Source of the DNA: Chlamydiales bacterium STE3 | GTDB lineage: Bacteria > Chlamydiota > Chlamydiia > Chlamydiales > Parachlamydiaceae | Assembly: GCA_011125455.1 (NCBI GenBank) | Contig: VKHO01000020.1 | Location: 1-54,652, forward strand | DNA: 54,652 bases | Direction: 5' to 3' | In this document: piece after piece, positions 39,714-47,403 of the stretch | Layout: each line of letters opens with the position of its first letter | How positions within the stretch are numbered: the stretch's first letter is position 1 | Translations under genes and position numbers: made by a program | Notes under the pieces: model-generated | What the model was told of the DNA's origin: nothing | Database searches by the model: none | What the model saw: only the letters and a program-made list of their open reading frames with translations

Positions 39714-40574
39714 ATGACCTCTTCTTCTTCAAGCACAAAAATACAAGAGCTGAAAGACAAAATAACTAACATTAAGAACGGCTTGGAGAAACAAGAAATG
39801 CTCCGAAAAAAAAGATCGGAACTTGAAAACATCCTGCTCGAAAATCAAGTCAAAGGGCAGTACGCTCTCTTAAGAGCTCATCAGGCAGAATTCAGAGCTC
39901 TCGGAGCAGCCGTTCAATTATTTGAAAAAGCGAACGATCATGAAGCGCTAGGCAAAGAACTCATCCAGAGGTTGCGTTGTATTGATAAAGAGATGGATTC
40001 TTGGGAAGAACTCGATGAGAAAGATCTTGGCCAACTGCAAACTTTCCTTGCTGAATCTATTCTTAAAAGCAATCCTAGCCAAAAAGAGTATTTTGAATCT
40101 TTAAAATCAAAACAATTTCAATGGAAAAAAATTAAGCAACAAAATGACCAACTGATTGAACTTTTAGGCAATATTGAGCATTTATTGCTGAACCTTCAGC
40201 TAGCAAGGGCAAGGATCAGGAAACAAGGAATTTTGAGTTATATTTTTGGAGCTAACCCCAACATGATTGTTGCCCAATGTTTAAAGGGGATTTCAGAAAT
40301 TCTTCAGAAAGAAAAGCCTACAATCCTTACAGGCAAGAAAGATTTCAGCGATGTAGCTTTGCCTTCTTTAATAAATGAGCTATCTATTTATACAGAAGAA
40401 TTAGAGCAAGCCTGCCAAAAAAAATGGGATTTCAAACGTTTAGATGTTCTCCTCGAAAAAAACTTTTCGAAGATCCAGCATTTTAAGGATCACTTTGAAA
40501 AGTGTAGAGAAGAAATTTTATCTCGACTTAATAATCTAGAAGAAGAACTAGAAAGTTGGCTTTCTTTATTTTAA
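39714..40574 (+). CDS. Coiled-coil protein, unknown (286 aa)
   Basis: The protein begins MTSSSSSTKIQELKDKITNIKNG and is dominated by Leu/Lys/Glu heptads: strong coiled coils at about 8-60 and 85-160, then 225-286. No signal peptide and no membrane segment. One short glycine-containing stretch (GILSYIFGANPNM, about 175-187) breaks the helical region. It is inserted, on the opposite strand, between ssb and the type III chaperone gene, a place where C. trachomatis has none. Being next to a chaperone gene and lacking a signal peptide it could be a type III cargo, but this is inference only. I know no family. Confidence 0.8.
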   Translation: MTSSSSSTKIQELKDKITNIKNGLEKQEMLRKKRSELENILLENQVKGQYALLRAHQAEFRALGAAVQLFEKANDHEALGKELIQRLRCIDKEMDSWEELDEKDLGQLQTFLAESILKSNPSQKEYFESLKSKQFQWKKIKQQNDQLIELLGNIEHLLLNLQLARARIRKQGILSYIFGANPNMIVAQCLKGISEILQKEKPTILTGKKDFSDVALPSLINELSIYTEELEQACQKKWDFKRLDVLLEKNFSKIQHFKDHFEKCREEILSRLNNLEEELESWLSLF

Positions 40575-40592
40575 TAACATATTGTAAAAAGG

Positions 40593-40619
40593 AGCAAGTC
40601 GGGTATTACACGACTTGCT
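40593..40619 (-). terminator. Intrinsic terminator of the type III chaperone gene
   Basis: AGCAAGTCG, nine bases, CGACTTGCT is a perfect 9-bp stem. On the minus strand it is followed by CCTTTTT and lies 7 bases past the chaperone stop. It can also end the convergent coiled-coil transcript, although no T-run exists in that direction. Confidence 0.75.
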
Positions 40620-40626
40620 TGAAAAA

Positions 40627-41127
40627 TTAAATCTTGATAAACCCTTGTCCTGGTTTTCCACCTTTTGTAGGGAAAATGTCATCTCCCGAGCTTTTTTGTG
40701 TGTCTTCTCTTCCCTGTGAAACATCTGCACAAATTTTACGCCATTTTTCAACCGTTTCAACATAAAGTGGAGCAAAAGCTCTAAGAGCATTTGAAGGTGC
40801 ATGTTCCATATCCAAAGTGCAGTGAATTAAGACGAGTTCTTCTTTAACTGCAACTCCAACTCCCCCACCGGCCATTTGACCGCCAAGAAGAGATCCCTCT
40901 AATAACCTCTCATATAGGCGCAGGAGAGTTTTCTGATCACGAGGAAGGCCGTCGAGCAAGGGAGAATAGAGATACAAGCGCTTGGAGTTGGGCTCATAGG
41001 TCAAGTGTAGAGAGAATTCGTCGTCGATTCCCAAAATACATGTATTGTTTTCGTCAAACTCTAAACCCTCTAAACCAAGTTCTTTACCAAACTCTTTTAA
41101 ATTTTCTTTCGCATTTTCAAATGACAT
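40627..41127 (-). CDS. slc1: Type III secretion chaperone, Slc1/CT043-like
   Basis: 166 residues, acidic, of the CesT/SycE class I chaperone type: an N-terminal helix, LGLEGLEFDENNTCILGIDD, then strands including YEPNSKRLYLYSPLL and a helix with RLYERLLEG, and ALRAFAPLYVETVEKWRK near the end. It matches the position of CT043 (Slc1) between ssb and glgX in C. trachomatis, where Slc1 binds early effectors such as Tarp and is abundant. The C-terminal tail of about 25 residues is flexible. A strong GGAGG site 8 bases before ATG 41127. Type III chaperones keep effectors unfolded at the injectisome base in the cytosol. Confidence 0.88.
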   Translation of the reverse strand: MSFENAKENLKEFGKELGLEGLEFDENNTCILGIDDEFSLHLTYEPNSKRLYLYSPLLDGLPRDQKTLLRLYERLLEGSLLGGQMAGGGVGVAVKEELVLIHCTLDMEHAPSNALRAFAPLYVETVEKWRKICADVSQGREDTQKSSGDDIFPTKGGKPGQGFIKI

Positions 41128-41449
41128 GGTTTTAACCTCCGGTAAATCTTTGAAACTTAAGCTCTTGAAATGTAAGCCTCTTTAAAGGTTTTTTTTCAGA
41201 AGAGCTTACAAGTAAGTAAAACATCTATCATCACTATAATTTCATTTTAATGCAAGTACAACAAAAGTGCAAAAAGTAGTGGATTATTATTTAAAACAAG
41301 AATTATATAAAAACTAAAAACCTTATTTTATTTATAATGTTTATTATAATTCAATATTTATTATATATCTTCTTAAATAAACCATCGTTGTACAGAATAA
41401 TTTCAATAAAAACTTTACGAATCTATATTAAAGAAAAAAGAAGGCGAAA
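41128..41449. promoter_or_regulatory. Divergent promoter region of slc1-like gene and glgX, with a 5'-leader inverted repeat
   Basis: About 320 very AT-rich bases. In the leader of the minus-strand chaperone gene two nested inverted repeats occur: AAGCTCTT (41159-41166) with AAGAGCTT (41200-41207), and TGTAAGC (41171) with GCTTACA (41204). They could form a structured leader. On the other side TATATT at 41424-41429 could be the glgX -10, but no good -35 is seen. Only a hypothesis. Confidence 0.4.
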
Positions 41450-43438
41450 ATGAAGATAAGCCGTGGCACTCCCTACCCTCTTGGCGCAACTTCTTCAGAA
41501 GAGGGAGTGAACTTTGCAGTATTTACTGATTCTGAAGAAGAAGTCACTTTATGTCTTTACACCTCTCTAGAGAACCTTTCCCTGGAGCTATCAATTCCTT
41601 ATCGAACTGGGAAGCTACGTCACGTTTTTATTCATAATCTAGAAAAACAATATAAAGCATTCGCTTATAGAATAAAATATAACGAAAAAACTCGAGCTGA
41701 ATTTCTTTCTGACCCTTACGCCAAAGCATTAGAGAGCCCCCTCAACTGGCATGCAGTTTCTGCATATAAGCCCCTCGGATTGCTACAGTGTTCTGAAATT
41801 TTTGAGTGGGAAAATGACAAACATCCCGATCATCCCATCCACGATTTGGTTATTTACGAAATGCACGTCCGCAGTTTCACACAACATGAGTCAAGTGGAG
41901 CAAAAAATAAAGGGTCCTTTTTGGGAATTATTGAAAAAATTCCTCATCTTCTGGAATTAGGTGTTAACGCGATTGAATTGTTACCTGTTTGTGAATTCAA
42001 TGAGAGCGAATACACACTTCTCAACCCAGAAACCAATCAAAAGCTATGTCAGTATTGGGGCTACTCAACTGTCAATTTTTTTGCTCCCATGAATCGCTAC
42101 AGTGCATCTGACAAAGCTGGTAATGTGGTTAATGAGTTCAAAACGATGGTAAAAGCTCTTCACGAAAACGGAATAGAAGTGATCTTGGATATGGTCTTCA
42201 ATCACACTGCGGAGGGCAATCAATTTGGCCCCACTTATAATTTTAAAGGCCTAGCTAATAACATTTACTACATGTTAGTGGGTAACGAGCAATACCGCAA
42301 TTATTCTGGATGTGGCAACACACTAAATACCAACCACCCTATCGTCAAAAATCTAATTTTACAATCTTTAAGATATTGGGTTGCTGAAATGCATGTGGAT
42401 GGTTTTCGCTTTGACTTAGCCTCAATTTTCTATCGCGACCAAAATGGAGCAATATTGCCCTTCCCTCCTATTGTAGATGCTATCACTGAAGATCCAATTT
42501 TGGCCAATACCAAGCTAATTGCCGAGCCGTGGGATGCAAGTGGTCTCTATCAGGTAGGCAGCTTTTATTCGGAAAGTCCCCGCTGGAGCGAATGGAATGG
42601 CAAGTATAGAGATTGTGTCAGAAAATATATCAAAGGGGATAAAGGTCTGAAAGGCGAGTTTGCTACCCGACTTTCAGGATCACAGGACTTATACGGAGCA
42701 AGAACGCCTTCTAGCAGCGTTAATTTTATTACTTGCCACGATGGATTTACTTTAAAAGACTTAGTGTCTTACAACCAAAAAGTTAACTTTTGCAATGGGG
42801 AAGATAATCGCGATGGAACCTCTGATAACCATAGTTGGAACTGTGGTGCTGAGGGAGAAAGCAAAGACAAAATTGTGCTGAATCTGCGAGAAAAGCAAAT
42901 GAAAAATTACCATCTTGCCCTAATGGTTTCCCAAGGTGTGCCTATGCTGAATATGGGAGATGAGTATGGACACACAAGATATGGAAATAATAATGCTTGG
43001 TGCCAGGACAATGAGCTTAACTGGTTTCTCTGGGATGAATTAGCAAAAAGACAAGGATTCTTTCGTTTCTATAAGGGATTGATTCATTTTAGGAACAACG
43101 AGCCGCTTTTAAAAAGGAAATTATTTCTCAAGGAAGATCATATCGTTTGGCATGGCTTAGAGCCACATAAGCCAGAATGGGATAAAGATGATGGTTTTGT
43201 GGCATTTGCACTATTAGATGAAAGAGAAGGAAACGACCTCTTCATCGCTTTCAATACGAGCTGCCATGAACATATTGTAACTTTTCCTGAAAGGGAGGAT
43301 CGCAAAGCTTGGTACTGGAGAGCCAATACGGCTTTGGAGTCTCCTTTTGATTATTACGCGGAAAAGGAAAAAAAACTAGAAACAAGGCAGTATTTTATGC
43401 CCTGTTTTTCTTCGTTAATCCTTCAGGCTTTTAAATAA
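41450..43438 (+). CDS. glgX: Glycogen debranching enzyme (isoamylase type, GH13)
   Basis: 662 residues. Hydrolyses alpha-1,6 branch points in trimmed glycogen. N-terminal beta domain (MKISRGTPYPLGATSSEEGV), central GH13 barrel with conserved regions DMVFNHTAEGN, VDGFRFDLASIFYRD (nucleophile Asp near 320), LIAEPWDA (acid Glu near 358) and FITCHDGFTLKD (near 428). The C-terminal beta domain ends QYFMPCFSSLILQAFK. The AAGG site precedes the ATG. The gene order with the chaperone, ssb and pepA equals that in C. trachomatis (CT042). Its last 16 bases overlap, tail to tail, the end of the deubiquitinase gene. Confidence 0.96.
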   Translation: MKISRGTPYPLGATSSEEGVNFAVFTDSEEEVTLCLYTSLENLSLELSIPYRTGKLRHVFIHNLEKQYKAFAYRIKYNEKTRAEFLSDPYAKALESPLNWHAVSAYKPLGLLQCSEIFEWENDKHPDHPIHDLVIYEMHVRSFTQHESSGAKNKGSFLGIIEKIPHLLELGVNAIELLPVCEFNESEYTLLNPETNQKLCQYWGYSTVNFFAPMNRYSASDKAGNVVNEFKTMVKALHENGIEVILDMVFNHTAEGNQFGPTYNFKGLANNIYYMLVGNEQYRNYSGCGNTLNTNHPIVKNLILQSLRYWVAEMHVDGFRFDLASIFYRDQNGAILPFPPIVDAITEDPILANTKLIAEPWDASGLYQVGSFYSESPRWSEWNGKYRDCVRKYIKGDKGLKGEFATRLSGSQDLYGARTPSSSVNFITCHDGFTLKDLVSYNQKVNFCNGEDNRDGTSDNHSWNCGAEGESKDKIVLNLREKQMKNYHLALMVSQGVPMLNMGDEYGHTRYGNNNAWCQDNELNWFLWDELAKRQGFFRFYKGLIHFRNNEPLLKRKLFLKEDHIVWHGLEPHKPEWDKDDGFVAFALLDEREGNDLFIAFNTSCHEHIVTFPEREDRKAWYWRANTALESPFDYYAEKEKKLETRQYFMPCFSSLILQAFK

Positions 43439-45474
43439 GAACAAATATAAGCCTGAGTTATAGGAAGCTCTCTTTCATTTATCTGAGTAACATCTTCGTC
43501 ATCACACTTATGCCAAACATCACCTTTCTTAACATAAGAAATGTAATGTCCTGACCCATATCCGCCTTTGTGAACAATAAAACCACTTAGTTTATAAAGT
43601 GCTTCACCGTCATTAATAGTGCTTGCTTCCTCTTCATTAAAATAGGATTTTAGATCGATCTCCATCAATTGTTCGAAGCGAATTTTATTTTTAACTTTTT
43701 GGAAACCGCCATAGAACCTTTTAAATTGAATCATAAAGGAGCCCGGGAGCTCTCCATCAGATGCTTTTTTGGCCAGTTTTGTGGTATCGATTGCACTTCG
43801 GTTAATTTCTTCAATACTCATTTCGATTTCTTCATCGGTAAAGGCAAGCGAAAACAGCTCTTTTGCATCAAATTGGTGCTTCGCACCAAATTGGTGCTTG
43901 GCTGCAATTTCATCAACTTTAGATCGTGTCTTATCTATAATCTTATTGCACATTAGATCAAGAGACCTCTTCATTCCCGAAATCTCTTTACTAGTTCTCT
44001 CTAGACCTGTTTTTATCCCATCAAGTACTTTTTGGTGGGATTTTATCTTTTCTTTTCGAGCTATTGCTTTAAATTCTTTTTCGGATGCATAACAATCTTT
44101 ATTAGTAAGAAGAAAGATTCTAAGGCAGGCAAAGAACTCTTTGAAGGGTTTCAAACAAACATGAACGATGCTTTTTAATATTTTCGCAATCCGTTGAATT
44201 TTAGAATTTGTTTGAGAAAAAGAGCGACTTACAATCTGGGACTCGCTAGGATTAAGAGCCTTCTCCATTTCCGAAATCTTTTTACTAGTTCCCTCTAGCT
44301 CTGTTTTTATCCCCATATTAAGTACTTTTTGGTCGGCTCCTATCTCTTCTTTTCGAGCTATTGCTTTCAATTCTTCCAGAAGCAGGTTCCCTATCTTTAT
44401 TTTTTCTTCAAGCTTACTTTGACGTTTTTTTAATTTATCAATTTTTGGAATGTGCTCCTTGCGAATAGGGACTAACTCATTTTCTCCAAGTTTTTCTAGA
44501 TTTTTTATTATCTTTTGGATTTCAGGACTAAATTGAGGGATAGAAACTCGAATAAAATTTAAAGACTGTATGTGAACGGGACGATAGCCGAATTCTCCAT
44601 TTCCATCTTCATATCTCTTTTGCGACCATAACTGCATAGGCTGCCATTCTAGAATCTGATGCCATAAGTCAAGATATTCAGCAGCATCCTGTTGTTCTTT
44701 ATCATTATCAGGCTCAAAAATTCCTCCTAAATTTAACTGAAAGCAGGCTTTATGGTGTGCTTTTAAAGACTCCAATATTTGTTCTTCTTGCTTCCATGCT
44801 AAAGATTGGGCTAAAACTAAAAAGCTCCACTTAAACAAGATGCGGTCTTCGTAACGTTGCTGATCCTCCTTAGCTTCCTTTGTTAAAGGCGCCCACTGGT
44901 GAAGAACTCTTTTTTCAAAGGCCTCAAGGCTCTCATCCATTTCTCTCGAAAGTGAATTTCTCAGTAACTGGTCAAAAGATTCCTGTCCTGCTAAATAAAT
45001 CTGCAGCTGTTGCAGGGAGGCATTCATGTAGCAGTTGTTACCTGTGAAATTTAACAAGCCTATAGGAGCTTCAACTATATTTGTTCTTTCGATCCTTCTA
45101 GATTGCTCATCTAAGGTTGTAAAAATAAGCTCTCTTTCTAAGTTTTTTTTAGCTTGTGCGGCTTCTTGTCCTTCAGCCATTTCTTGTTTTTGTTTGGCAA
45201 TCTCCTTCTCATTAGGGGCTACGCCCTGCGCGCTACCGTCATATTCCAACTGGTTGTTGGATGCATAACAATCTTTATTACTAAGAAGAAAAATTTTAAG
45301 GCCGGCAAAGATCTCTTTGAAGGGTTTCAAACAAACATGAACGATGTTTTTTAGTATTTCTGCAATCCGTTTAATTTTAAAATTTGTTTGAGAAAGGGGG
45401 CGAATTGCAGTCTGGAACTCGCTAGGAGGTTGATAACTGTTTTGCTTTTTAGTAACTACTGCCAATGAATCCAT
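43423..45474 (-). CDS. Ubiquitin-specific protease (USP/C19-type deubiquitinase), candidate effector
   Basis: 683 residues of eukaryotic USP type. The Cys box IGLLNFTGNNCYMNASLQQL holds the catalytic C148. The His box is GGYGSGHYISYVKKGDVWHK with H643, then CDDEDV supplying the Asp (near 658-659). Between them is an unusually long insertion with coiled-coil segments. A 45-residue module with a hydrophobic core (SQTNFKIKRIAEILKNIVHV to CYAS, residues 29-72) is repeated at about 418-463. A flanking KAIARKE.. segment is also duplicated. The N-terminus lacks a signal peptide, as for type III effectors. Bacterial USP genes are rare outside host-associated species, so transfer from a eukaryote is likely. 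It would remove ubiquitin in the host cytosol or at the inclusion. Activity not proven. Confidence 0.88.
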   Translation of the reverse strand: MDSLAVVTKKQNSYQPPSEFQTAIRPLSQTNFKIKRIAEILKNIVHVCLKPFKEIFAGLKIFLLSNKDCYASNNQLEYDGSAQGVAPNEKEIAKQKQEMAEGQEAAQAKKNLERELIFTTLDEQSRRIERTNIVEAPIGLLNFTGNNCYMNASLQQLQIYLAGQESFDQLLRNSLSREMDESLEAFEKRVLHQWAPLTKEAKEDQQRYEDRILFKWSFLVLAQSLAWKQEEQILESLKAHHKACFQLNLGGIFEPDNDKEQQDAAEYLDLWHQILEWQPMQLWSQKRYEDGNGEFGYRPVHIQSLNFIRVSIPQFSPEIQKIIKNLEKLGENELVPIRKEHIPKIDKLKKRQSKLEEKIKIGNLLLEELKAIARKEEIGADQKVLNMGIKTELEGTSKKISEMEKALNPSESQIVSRSFSQTNSKIQRIAKILKSIVHVCLKPFKEFFACLRIFLLTNKDCYASEKEFKAIARKEKIKSHQKVLDGIKTGLERTSKEISGMKRSLDLMCNKIIDKTRSKVDEIAAKHQFGAKHQFDAKELFSLAFTDEEIEMSIEEINRSAIDTTKLAKKASDGELPGSFMIQFKRFYGGFQKVKNKIRFEQLMEIDLKSYFNEEEASTINDGEALYKLSGFIVHKGGYGSGHYISYVKKGDVWHKCDDEDVTQINERELPITQAYICSYLKA
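44083..44251 (-). repeat. Direct repeat copy 2 (169 bp) within the deubiquitinase gene
   Basis: Aligns without gaps to 45259-45427. I count about 18 mismatches in 169 bases (roughly 89% identity). Encodes the second hydrophobic module, residues about 408-464. A neighbouring segment (about 43960-44080 versus 44263-44375) is also duplicated, so the whole block was copied. Confidence 0.85.
45259..45427 (-). repeat. Direct repeat copy 1 (169 bp) within the deubiquitinase gene
   Basis: Partner of 44083-44251. It encodes residues 16-72, the N-terminal hydrophobic module upstream of the catalytic Cys box. Confidence 0.85.
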
Positions 45475-45539
45475 AAATTCCTTATTACGATAAATTCATT
45501 ATATAAAACTATTATTAATTTAAAATTAAGAAAAAACTT

Positions 45540-46571
45540 CTATAAGATTAACATTGCATCGCCATAGGAAAAAAAGCGAAATCTTTCCTTAACTGCCTTT
45601 TTATACGCTTCTGCTACTAATTCAAAACCACCAAATGCAGAAACAAGCATCAATAGAGAAGAGCCTGGCAAATGAAAATTCGTTAAAAGAGATTTTACGA
45701 ATTTGAATTCGTAACCGGGATAGATAAATAATCCCGTCTCAAAACGTCCGGCCTTAACATGGCCCGAATAGGCTGCTGACTCTAAAGCACGGCAAGAGGT
45801 TGTTCCGATCGCAATTTCACGGCCCTTACACCCTTGATTTAACTTTATAGCGAGTTCTTTATTGATCTCTACAGTTTCCTTATGCATAAAGTGCTGACGT
45901 ATATCTTCGGCTTGAACAGGTTTAAATGTCCCTAAGCCAACATGTAAAGTGAGCTCGCAAAGATCAATACCTTTGAGTATCAACTCGTCAATCATTTTTT
46001 TTGTAAAATGTAAGCCTGCAGTTGGGGCGGCTACGGCACCTTCTTGTTTTGCAAATACTGTCTGGTAGTTTTTGACATCGGCTTGAGTTGCTTGATCCCG
46101 CTTAATGTAGTGAGGTAAAGGAAGCTGTCCTACTTTATAAAGCTCTTCTTTAAAACTTTGCTGAGAGTAAAATTTAATAAGAAGTAACCCTTCCGTTAGG
46201 CGATCCAAAACTCGTCCGTAGAGAGTATCACTAAAAACAATAGATGCACCGATAGAAAGTTTTTTCGACGGCCGTGCCATGACTTCCCACACATCTCCTT
46301 TCTCTCTTTCTTTGGATAATAGTACCTCGATTCTAGCTCCTGTTTCCTTACGCCCAATAAGACGAGCAGGAATAACTTTTGTATTATTAAAGATAAGTCG
46401 ATCATTTGGGGACAGCATTTCTTTAAAATCGCGAAAAAGCATTTCTGAGAGATTGCCCGATTTTCGATCAACAATCATCAATCGTGAATGATCGCGTGGT
46501 TCGACCGGCTTTTGAGCAATCAGTTCTTCGGGTAAATCAAAATGATAAGACTGTAATTGATAAACATTCAT
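45540..46571 (-). CDS. queA: tRNA preQ1(34) S-adenosylmethionine ribosyltransferase-isomerase
   Basis: Transfers and rearranges the ribose of S-adenosylmethionine onto preQ1-tRNA, the step before the last in queuosine synthesis. 343 residues with DLPEELIAQKPVEPRDHSRL at the N-terminus, RAQL-like RLIGRKETGARIEVLL, and the C-terminal AAPTAGLHFT and FHLPGSSLLMLVSAF motifs. All family hallmarks are present. No queuosine partner is adjacent. It lies upstream of the deubiquitinase gene on the same strand, 65 bases apart. ATG 46571 is the natural start. Confidence 0.96.
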   Translation of the reverse strand: MNVYQLQSYHFDLPEELIAQKPVEPRDHSRLMIVDRKSGNLSEMLFRDFKEMLSPNDRLIFNNTKVIPARLIGRKETGARIEVLLSKEREKGDVWEVMARPSKKLSIGASIVFSDTLYGRVLDRLTEGLLLIKFYSQQSFKEELYKVGQLPLPHYIKRDQATQADVKNYQTVFAKQEGAVAAPTAGLHFTKKMIDELILKGIDLCELTLHVGLGTFKPVQAEDIRQHFMHKETVEINKELAIKLNQGCKGREIAIGTTSCRALESAAYSGHVKAGRFETGLFIYPGYEFKFVKSLLTNFHLPGSSLLMLVSAFGGFELVAEAYKKAVKERFRFFSYGDAMLIL

Positions 46572-46718
46572 GACTAAAAAATAGCTTTAAAAATGCACTT
46601 CATGTTTCTTGTTAGTCAAAATAAAAAGCAAGAAAACCCTCAACTCTGTTGAAGCATGTAAATTGTAATAAAAATTAAATTTTAGTTAAAAGGAAAAATA
46701 AAAATAAATAGGATATTT

Positions 46719-47333
46719 ATGTTTTCTTTTTTTACAAAAAAAGTTGCCCTCTTTTTTTTCTGTTTTAATCTAGGTCTTTTTTTGGACCTGCTTTCTGAAA
46801 TTGAAAAAGCCACCGTTACTTGGACCCCAATACTTTGCAGTGGGTCCTGCGTTAAAACTTTAGAGCGTCATTTTTCAAAAATAAAGGATATCGCAAACAT
46901 TAGCATTAACCAACAGGTCGGGATGGCTGAGTTAAGTTGGAAGCCAAATGCTTCCTTTAACTTTACCTCCATTGCTACTGCAATGGGGCTTGTTGGTCTT
47001 AGTATAAGAGACATACGAGTAAAGGTTAGAGGCACTATTCGAGTAAGCGGCAAAAATTATCGAGTGATTTCATTGGGCGACAACACTCCCTTTGTTTTAT
47101 TAAATTCAGTAACGCCTTATCGAGGAACGTATGTTGTGGAATTTAATCCTGCCAATAGAGAACTTCGGCCCGAAATGCGTCAAAGGCTTCATGAGGCGCA
47201 AAAGAAAAACCAGGTGGCCATCATTGAAGGACCATTATTTATGCCAGAAAGAGCACCTCCTTTTATGATTGTGGTGGATCAAATAAAGTTTATCGATAAA
47301 ATTCCCTCGAAAAATCAGCTGAAAAGACGTTAA
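46719..47333 (+). CDS. Exported or anchored protein with an HMA-like N-terminal domain (204 aa)
   Basis: The N-terminus has a hydrophobic segment (VALFFFCFNLGLFLDLL, residues 9-25). Residues 33-100 resemble a heavy-metal-associated (HMA) ferredoxin-like fold: VTWTPILCSGSCVKTLERHF with a CxxxC pair where HMA domains have CxxC, then ISINQQVGMAELSW and TAMGLVGLSIRDIRV. The rest is an OB-like beta segment (RGTIRVSGKNYRVISLG). Copper binding is uncertain because the cysteine spacing differs from the classic motif. An AGGA site precedes ATG 46719. It lies upstream of uvrA on the same strand but 70 bases and a hairpin separate them. No named family. Confidence 0.78.
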   Translation: MFSFFTKKVALFFFCFNLGLFLDLLSEIEKATVTWTPILCSGSCVKTLERHFSKIKDIANISINQQVGMAELSWKPNASFNFTSIATAMGLVGLSIRDIRVKVRGTIRVSGKNYRVISLGDNTPFVLLNSVTPYRGTYVVEFNPANRELRPEMRQRLHEAQKKNQVAIIEGPLFMPERAPPFMIVVDQIKFIDKIPSKNQLKRR

Positions 47334-47361
47334 TACAAGATCCTTGCAAGTTAGCTTCAAA

Positions 47362-47393
47362 GAGCTTATAGTTTGAGCTGAAAACTAAAGCTC
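47362..47393 (+). other. Imperfect hairpin just before the uvrA start
   Basis: GAGCT-TA-TAGTTT, a 7-base loop, AAACTA-A-AGCTC gives an 11-bp stem with a bulge, ending 10 bases before the GTG start of uvrA. No ribosome site is visible between. It could be a weak terminator of the preceding gene or modulate translation. Confidence 0.35.
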
Positions 47394-47403
47394 AAGTCAT
47401 TTT

